DNA of 64,000 nucleotides from Nocardia sp. NBC_00508 (lineage in GTDB: Bacteria > Actinomycetota > Actinomycetes > Mycobacteriales > Mycobacteriaceae). Made by a program: the position numbers and the translations under genes. This document shows positions 59,213 through 64,000 of this stretch, one piece after another. The notes under the pieces were generated by a model, which was given only the letters and a program-made list of their open reading frames with translations, did no database searches and was not told the DNA's origin. Each line of letters opens with the position of its first letter. Positions within the stretch are counted from its first letter, which is position 1. The stretch covers positions 1,116,001 to 1,180,000 of the forward strand of contig NZ_CP107852.1 in NCBI RefSeq assembly GCF_036346875.1, written 5' to 3'.

Positions 59213-60142
59213 TCAGTCCGGTTGGCCGCGCAGTTCCGCGGCACGCTCGGCCACCTCGGTGCGTAACGCGGCCAGCACTGCCCGGACCGCATTGCTGCGC
59301 AGCGACTCCTCCCGCGCCACGGTCCAATACGAGACCTGATAGTCGAAGTCCTCGCGCAGCAGGCGCCGCAGCTCGGGACGTGCGTCGGCCAGATACGCGG
59401 GCAGAATTGCCACCCCCGCACCCGCGACAGCGGCCTCGACATGTGCGAAAACGCTGGTGGACCGCATGCTGGCGACCGGCTCGGGCAACTGTTTGGCCGC
59501 GCGGTCGAGTTCGTCCACCTGGAGCGACGATTCGACGTAGAAGATCAGGCGGTGCTGGGCCAGATCCGCGAGGGCGCCCGGTGTCCCGTGCCGGTTCAGG
59601 TAGGTATCGGCGGCGTACAGACCCAGGCGGTAGTCGGTCAGGTGCCGGGCGATCGCACGGTGTACGTCGGGCTGACCGACCACGATCTCGAGGTCCACGC
59701 CGGATCGGTTCTGCCGGACCCGCTGTGTCGCGCTGATGAGTTCGATGGCCAGCCGCGGATGCGCTTCCTGTAGCCGCGCCAGCGCGGGCACCGCGAACCG
59801 GGCGACGAATCCGTCCGAGGCGGCGATCCGCACCAGTCCGCCGAGACCGTCGCTGCGCGCCCGCAGGGGCGTGGCGAGCAGCTGCATCGATTTCTCGATT
59901 TCCTCGGCGACCCCGAGCACCCCGCGGCCCATCTCGGTCAGCTCCCAGCCACGCGGACCGCGTACCAGCAGTCGGCCGCCGACCGCTTTCTCCAGGGCCG
60001 CGATGCGCCGGGACGCTGTCGTCGAATTGACGCCCAGCGCGGTGGCCGCCGCGGCGAACCGGCCCAGCCGCGCCACGGCGAGCAGGACGAGAAGATCATC
60101 CGGACTGGGCCGGATGCCGAGCGGGGCACTGCGCTGTGTCAT
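59213..60142 (-). CDS. LysR-family transcriptional regulator
   Basis: A 309-residue regulator with an N-terminal helix-turn-helix (DLLVLLAVARLGRFAAAATALGVNSTTASRRIAALEKAVGG) and a C-terminal effector domain. The ATG is 140 bases from the divergent dehydrogenase gene, its likely target. A small palindrome, CTGCA-AATC-TGCAG, lies at about 60167-60180 in that space. Confidence 0.9.
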   Translation of the reverse strand: MTQRSAPLGIRPSPDDLLVLLAVARLGRFAAAATALGVNSTTASRRIAALEKAVGGRLLVRGPRGWELTEMGRGVLGVAEEIEKSMQLLATPLRARSDGLGGLVRIAASDGFVARFAVPALARLQEAHPRLAIELISATQRVRQNRSGVDLEIVVGQPDVHRAIARHLTDYRLGLYAADTYLNRHGTPGALADLAQHRLIFYVESSLQVDELDRAAKQLPEPVASMRSTSVFAHVEAAVAGAGVAILPAYLADARPELRRLLREDFDYQVSYWTVAREESLRSNAVRAVLAALRTEVAERAAELRGQPD

Positions 60143-60281
60143 GGGATGATTCCACCACTCGAGCTGCAAATCTGCAGGGCATTACTGCGAAATCGCGCCG
60201 CCAACTGCATTGATATCGGCTCGATCGGTTTCGTAGCGTGGTCCACATCACGCGGCCCGCACGGACGGAACGGAGCGCAGC

Positions 60282-61175
60282 ATGGCAACAATCGGGTGGA
60301 TCGGCCTGGGGCACATGGGAAGCCGCATGACGGCGAACCTCGTCAAGGGTGGGCACACTGTGACCGGCTTCGATCTCGACGCGGCGGCCGTCGACGCCGC
60401 GGCCGCCGGCGGCGTCCACCCCGCGGCCTCGCTCGCCGAGGCTGTCGGCGACGTCGACGCCGTGTTCACCATGTTGCCCAAGGGCGAGCACGTCCGCTCG
60501 GTGTACCTGGGCGAGGACGGTGTGCTCGACCACGCGGCACCGACCACGCTACTGGTGGACAGCTCGACCATCGATATTGATTCCGCGCACACGCTGCACG
60601 AGACAGCGCGCGAGCGCGGCTTCCGATTCGTCGACGCACCGGTTTCGGGCGGCATCAGCGGCGCCGCCGCCGGCACCCTGACGTTCATGGTCGGCGGTGC
60701 ACCCGACGCGGTCGCCTCCGCCGCGAGCCTGATCGAGCCGATGAGCGGCAACATCATTCGGACCGGCGGCGCCACCAGCGGCCAAGCCGCCAAGATCTGT
60801 AACAACATGATGCTGCTGATCAACCTGGCCGGCTGCGCCGAGGGTGCGGTGCTGGCCGAGCGCCTCGGCCTGGATCCGCAGGTCTTCTGGAATGTGGCTT
60901 CGGTCTCCTCGGCGGACTCCTGGGCGCTGCGCACCTGGTATCCGGTGCCCGGAATCGTCGAAACGTCCGCCGCCAACAATGGATTCGCCGCCACCTTCAC
61001 CGCCGAGCTGGCAAACAAGGACATCGGGCTGGCGCTCGCGGCTGCCGCGTCGACCGGGACCGAGTTGCCCGCCGCGGAACTCGTGCGTGCCCAACTGCAG
61101 CAGCTGGTCGACACCGGGCACGGCGGCAGAGACTGCTCGCTGATCATCTCCCACATCGACCCGGCTCGCGGTTGA
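60282..61175 (+). CDS. 3-hydroxyisobutyrate dehydrogenase-like beta-hydroxyacid dehydrogenase
   Basis: A 297-residue NAD(P)-dependent enzyme: cofactor motif GWIGLGHMGSRMTANL, substrate motif FVDAPVSGGISGAAAGTLTFMVGG and the catalytic lysine in GQAAKICNNMML. It most resembles MmsB of valine breakdown, but tartronate or other hydroxyacids are possible. GGAGCG precedes the ATG. It is divergent from the LysR gene. Confidence 0.88.
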   Translation: MATIGWIGLGHMGSRMTANLVKGGHTVTGFDLDAAAVDAAAAGGVHPAASLAEAVGDVDAVFTMLPKGEHVRSVYLGEDGVLDHAAPTTLLVDSSTIDIDSAHTLHETARERGFRFVDAPVSGGISGAAAGTLTFMVGGAPDAVASAASLIEPMSGNIIRTGGATSGQAAKICNNMMLLINLAGCAEGAVLAERLGLDPQVFWNVASVSSADSWALRTWYPVPGIVETSAANNGFAATFTAELANKDIGLALAAAASTGTELPAAELVRAQLQQLVDTGHGGRDCSLIISHIDPARG

Positions 61176-61192
61176 CTCGCGCAGAAAAGGCG

Positions 61193-61867
61193 TCAGTGCC
61201 GTGGACGTGACTCGGGCAGCGAATACCCGTCGGCGGCAGGGGCGTAGCCACGAGAGGGCAACTCCGCCCCACGCGCAGCGTCACCATAGGACGTGAACGC
61301 GTCGGTGGTGTCGAAGGATCCGCGCGCGACCCCAGCAGCGCGCAGACCGGTGCCGAGGTCTTCCGAGGTGTTCAGCGCGGCGAGGAACAGCAGGACGAAC
61401 GACGCGATCAGCGGCTGCACGATGAGCGCGAGCGCGCTGCCCATCTCGATGGGCAGCGCGACGATCTGGCCGACCGGCGGATCATCCGGGCGCGGATGCA
61501 GCCATTCGGCGACCTGTTCGCCGACTCGCGCCATCATCACCGCGCCCACACCGGAACCGACCAGCAAGCCGATTTGCAGCAGCGGTCCGCGCGCGGATCG
61601 CCACCGCCACGCGGCCATGGCCGACAGCAGACCGAGCACCGCACCCGCGAGCAGGAACATCGCCAGCCCGTCGAATTGGTGCGCGCTCTCGCCGGTCAGC
61701 GCGACACCTCGACCCGGTTCGACCACGAGCAGCCGCTCGGTCGGCGCCAGCAACCCCCATCCGACACCGCCGATCGCACTCGCCAGCAGCACCGCCACGG
61801 CGACCACCGCCGCGGCACGCACCTCGCGCCGCATCCCGCCTCGGGACGGCGCCGTCACCGGCACCAC
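61193..61867 (-). CDS. DUF2567 membrane protein
   Basis: A 224-residue protein with four membrane helices (AAAVVAVAVLLASAIGGVGWGLL; FLLAGAVLGLLSAMAAW; LLQIGLLVGSGVGAVMM; ALIVQPLIASFVLLFLAAL) and a polar tail. It corresponds to Rv1591, also downstream of bioB. Function unknown. The GTG start shares one base with the bsaP stop (TAGTG), so the two are coupled. Confidence 0.87.
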   Translation of the reverse strand: MVPVTAPSRGGMRREVRAAAVVAVAVLLASAIGGVGWGLLAPTERLLVVEPGRGVALTGESAHQFDGLAMFLLAGAVLGLLSAMAAWRWRSARGPLLQIGLLVGSGVGAVMMARVGEQVAEWLHPRPDDPPVGQIVALPIEMGSALALIVQPLIASFVLLFLAALNTSEDLGTGLRAAGVARGSFDTTDAFTSYGDAARGAELPSRGYAPAADGYSLPESRPRH

Positions 61868-62094
61868 TAGCGGCGTTCCAGATCTGCGGAGTCGAGCACG
61901 CCGTGCCGGGAGCATTTCGCCCACCAGCCGTCCGGGCTCACCTGCACGATCATGCGGCGGCCGCACTGTTCGCAGAAGCGCGGCGGCTCCAAGCCCAGCG
62001 CGGCGGCCGCCGGGATCGCGTCGTCGAGCCCCGGCACGATCCGCTTGCCGGTGAACGGGTTGTAGCGCTCGTCCATGTCCATGACAGTACCCAT
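61867..62094 (-). CDS. bsaP: Biotin synthase auxiliary protein
   Basis: A 75-residue protein matching Rv1590, which is reported to be needed by mycobacterial biotin synthase. [13 protein letters not shown] is conserved-looking; Cys41, Cys44, Cys61 and His64 (CEQCGRR...AKCSRHG) can bind iron-sulfur or zinc. It lies between bioB and the DUF2567 gene, same strand. Three ATGs (codons 1, 5 and 7) are possible starts. Confidence 0.88.
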   Translation of the reverse strand: MGTVMDMDERYNPFTGKRIVPGLDDAIPAAAALGLEPPRFCEQCGRRMIVQVSPDGWWAKCSRHGVLDSADLERR

Positions 62095-62127
62095 GGTCGT
62101 GGTCTCTTTCCTCCAACCGAGCCGGGG

Positions 62128-63141
62128 TCAGAGCGTTTCGTTGAGCGCCTTGATCGGCATCTTCAGCTCGCCGAGCAGGTCCAGGTCCTGCTCGGCAGGG
62201 CGGCCGAGGGTGGTCAGGTAGTTGCCGACGATGACGGCGTTGATGCCACCCAGGATGCCCTGCTTCGCGCCGAGATCGCCCAGGGTGATCTCCCGGCCGC
62301 CCGCGAAGCGCAGCATGGTGCGCGGCAGCGCGAGCCGGAACGCGGCGACAGCGCGTAGCGCGTCGGCGGCGGGCAGCACCTCCAGGTCGCCGAACGGTGT
62401 GCCCGGCCGCGGGTTGAGGAAGTTCAGCGGCACCTCGTCGGGCTCGAGTTCGGCCAGGTTCGCGGCGAATTCGGCACGCTGCTCCAGGGTTTCGCCCATG
62501 CCGAGGATGCCGCCGCAGCACACCTCCATGCCCGCTTCGCGGACCATGCGCAGCGTGTCCCAGCGCTCTTCCCAGGTGTGCGTGGTCACCACGTTCGGGA
62601 AGTAGGAGCGGGAGGTCTCCAGATTGTGGTTGTAGCGGTGCACGCCCATCGCGGCCAGCTGATCGACCTGCTCCTGGGTGAGCATGCCGAGCGAACAGGC
62701 GACCTGGATGTCGACTTCGTTGCGGATCGCCTCGACGCCCGCGGCGACCTGGGCCATCAGGCGCTCGTCCGGGCCGCGCACGGCGGCCACGATGCAGAAC
62801 TCGGTGGCGCCGGTCTTCGCGGTCTGCTTGGCGGCCTCGACCAGGCTCGGGATATCCAGCCACGCGGCGCGCACGGGCGACTGGAACAGCCCCGACTGCG
62901 AGCAGAAGTGGCAGTCCTCGGGGCAGCCGCCGGTCTTCAGGCTGATGATGCCCTCGACCTCGACCTCGGGACCGCACCACTTCATCCGCACCTCGTGGGC
63001 GAGAGCGAGCAATTCCTCCAGCCGGTCGTCACTCAGGCGCAGTACCTCCAGGGTCTGTTCCTGGTTCAGCCCTTGGCCGCGCTCTAGCACCTGCGCACGG
63101 GCGATCGACAGAATATCGATATCAACGGGTGCCTGGGTCAC
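62128..63141 (-). CDS. bioB: Biotin synthase
   Basis: A 337-residue radical-SAM enzyme inserting sulfur into dethiobiotin. The SAM-cluster cysteines are Cys73, Cys77 and Cys80 ([15 protein letters not shown]). Later segments [55 protein letters not shown] and [11 protein letters not shown] supply the second cluster. The GTG start (GAAGGG nine bases upstream) gives the mycobacterial length. Confidence 0.96.
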   Translation of the reverse strand: MTQAPVDIDILSIARAQVLERGQGLNQEQTLEVLRLSDDRLEELLALAHEVRMKWCGPEVEVEGIISLKTGGCPEDCHFCSQSGLFQSPVRAAWLDIPSLVEAAKQTAKTGATEFCIVAAVRGPDERLMAQVAAGVEAIRNEVDIQVACSLGMLTQEQVDQLAAMGVHRYNHNLETSRSYFPNVVTTHTWEERWDTLRMVREAGMEVCCGGILGMGETLEQRAEFAANLAELEPDEVPLNFLNPRPGTPFGDLEVLPAADALRAVAAFRLALPRTMLRFAGGREITLGDLGAKQGILGGINAVIVGNYLTTLGRPAEQDLDLLGELKMPIKALNETL

Positions 63142-63181
63142 TGCACGAATCCCTTCGTCCGGCCGAGGTGGCCGTGCAACT

Positions 63182-63194
63182 TGAACGGTGTTCA
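63182..63194. promoter_or_regulatory. BioQ-type operator
   Basis: TGAACGGTGTTCA is a perfect palindrome with a three-base centre in the shared bioB/bioQ promoter. It matches the TGAAC-N3-GTTCA boxes described for BioQ. A TACCCT hexamer on the minus strand lies just before it, so the box covers the bioB transcription start. Confidence 0.8.
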
Positions 63195-63245
63195 GGCTAG
63201 GGTAGCGGTAAGAGTGAGTCAAAACACGACGGGGAAGGACTTCCA

Positions 63246-63830
63246 GTGCAACTGCACCGGGCGGACGTGGTGGATGGAGCCATCGCGATTCTGGATCAGT
63301 ACGGCCTCGCCGATCTCACGATGCGCAGGCTGGCCGGTTCACTTCAGGTGCAACCCGGCGCGCTGTACTGGCACTTCCCCAATAAGCAAGCGTTGCTCGG
63401 CGCGGTCGCGGACAAGATCCTCGCCCCGATGGAGGACCCGATCGCGGCCGACGAGTGGTCCGGGCAGGTCACCGAATTGGCCCATCGCCTGCGCGACTGC
63501 CTGCTGGCCTATCGCGACGGCGCCGAATTGGTCTCGGCGACCTACGCTTCCCGGCTCACCACCAGCAAGGGCCGGGAACGCTTGGTGAGCGCGGCGATTC
63601 GCGCGGGCATGCCGCGGCACGAGGCCGAGCTCGCGGCGTTCACCCTGCTCTACTACGTGCTGGGCCAGACCGTGGACGAGCAGTCGAGAATGCAGATGGA
63701 TTCGGTCGGCGCGCTCGCCGAAGACGCGACGCCATTGGACGAAACCCCCGACGCCACCGCGCGTTTCGACTTCGGTCTCCAATTGTTCGTCGCCGGCGTG
63801 CGGCACTTGCTCGGTACCCGCGTCCGCTGA
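63246..63830 (+). CDS. bioQ: TetR-family biotin regulator BioQ
   Basis: A 194-residue regulator with a TetR helix-turn-helix ([46 protein letters not shown]) and a helical C-terminal domain. It is divergent from bioB with a BioQ box between, as in mycobacteria, so control of bioB and of itself is inferred. The GTG start has GAAGG seven bases upstream. The final 170 bases of the window hold no gene. Confidence 0.9.
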   Translation: MQLHRADVVDGAIAILDQYGLADLTMRRLAGSLQVQPGALYWHFPNKQALLGAVADKILAPMEDPIAADEWSGQVTELAHRLRDCLLAYRDGAELVSATYASRLTTSKGRERLVSAAIRAGMPRHEAELAAFTLLYYVLGQTVDEQSRMQMDSVGALAEDATPLDETPDATARFDFGLQLFVAGVRHLLGTRVR

Positions 63831-64000
63831 CCCGCACCCGGCCACACCCGGCTACCGAAGTGGCACGCCGATCGAAGCGGCCACTTCCGCGCAGATATCA
63901 GCACGGCGCCTCCGGACAGTGCGGCGGTCCGGTCGCGCGGCGGGCAGCCGGTTTCGCCCGTGGCGCTCAATGGGTCAGCGTGGGCTCCCGGGTGAATCGG

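Noticed and set aside
61868..62980. Long frame running upstream from the DUF2567 gene, opposite or across bsaP and bioB
   Set aside because: The upstream part is a shifted-frame shadow of bioB and bsaP; the DUF2567 gene starts at the TAGTG overlap.

Overview
The window is GC-rich chromosomal DNA from an actinobacterium of the order Mycobacteriales, most likely Nocardia or a close relative. The genus is an inference. It rests on the base composition, on frequent GTG starts and ATGA/GTGA stop-start overlaps, and on gene order. From about 10.4 kb to the right edge the genes follow, in inverted orientation and with insertions, the order I recall for Mycobacterium tuberculosis between bioB (Rv1589) and polA (Rv1629): bioB, Rv1590, Rv1591, Rv1593c, nadA, nadB, nadC, hisDCBH, hisA-impA-hisF-hisI, bcpB, trpE, trpC, trpB, trpA, lgt, pykA, tesB, pdtaR, polA.

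Layout, left to right. 0-10 kb is accessory or peripheral metabolism: an SPFH membrane protein cut by the window edge, an FAD-linked oxidase divergent from a LysR regulator, a polar amino-acid ABC importer, an isopropylmalate-dehydrogenase-like enzyme, a 2H phosphoesterase, thioredoxin, a free-standing LeuA regulatory-type domain and a beta-carbonic anhydrase. 10-21.5 kb carries polA, a DUF885 protein, a branched-chain amino-acid importer whose two ATPases are fused into one chain, and the ANTAR regulator pdtaR. 21.7-24.2 kb holds a tRNA-Leu(CAA), a DUF4188 protein, a low-molecular-weight tyrosine phosphatase and an unknown protein. 24.4-30.3 kb holds tesB, pyk, a second amino-acid uptake pair without its own ATPase, a TM2 protein and lgt. 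30.4-36.4 kb is an eroded AbiEii-like nucleotidyltransferase locus followed by the trp genes. 36.6-38.4 kb has a peroxiredoxin, a membrane protein and a MarR regulator. 38.4-45.4 kb holds hisI, hisF, impA, hisA, hisH, hisB, hisC and hisD. 45.6-53.3 kb has a Ser/Thr kinase, a penicillin-binding lipoprotein, an arylamine N-acetyltransferase, a secreted hydrolase, an AlkZ-like protein and a GNAT enzyme. 53.4-57.9 kb is de novo NAD synthesis (nadA-nadB-nadC) with its divergent NrtR-type regulator. 58-61.2 kb has a small basic protein, a Uma2 nuclease-fold protein, a LysR regulator and a 3-hydroxyisobutyrate-dehydrogenase-like enzyme. 61.2-63.8 kb is bioB with the small protein BsaP, a DUF2567 membrane protein and the divergent regulator bioQ.

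The biosynthetic blocks interlock. The tryptophan genes lack trpF here, and the hisA product looks like the dual HisA/TrpF enzyme PriA. NrtR and BioQ each have a matching palindrome in the promoter they share with the NAD and biotin genes. At least a dozen genes show a TANNNT hexamer 6-8 bases before the start codon, the signature of leaderless transcripts, and this decides several start codons. The most unusual structure is between trpB and trpA, where two tandem 80-bp repeats form two 27-codon mini-cistrons joined to each other and to both trp genes by GTGA overlaps. I see no CRISPR array, no insertion sequence, no prophage and no complete new defence system.
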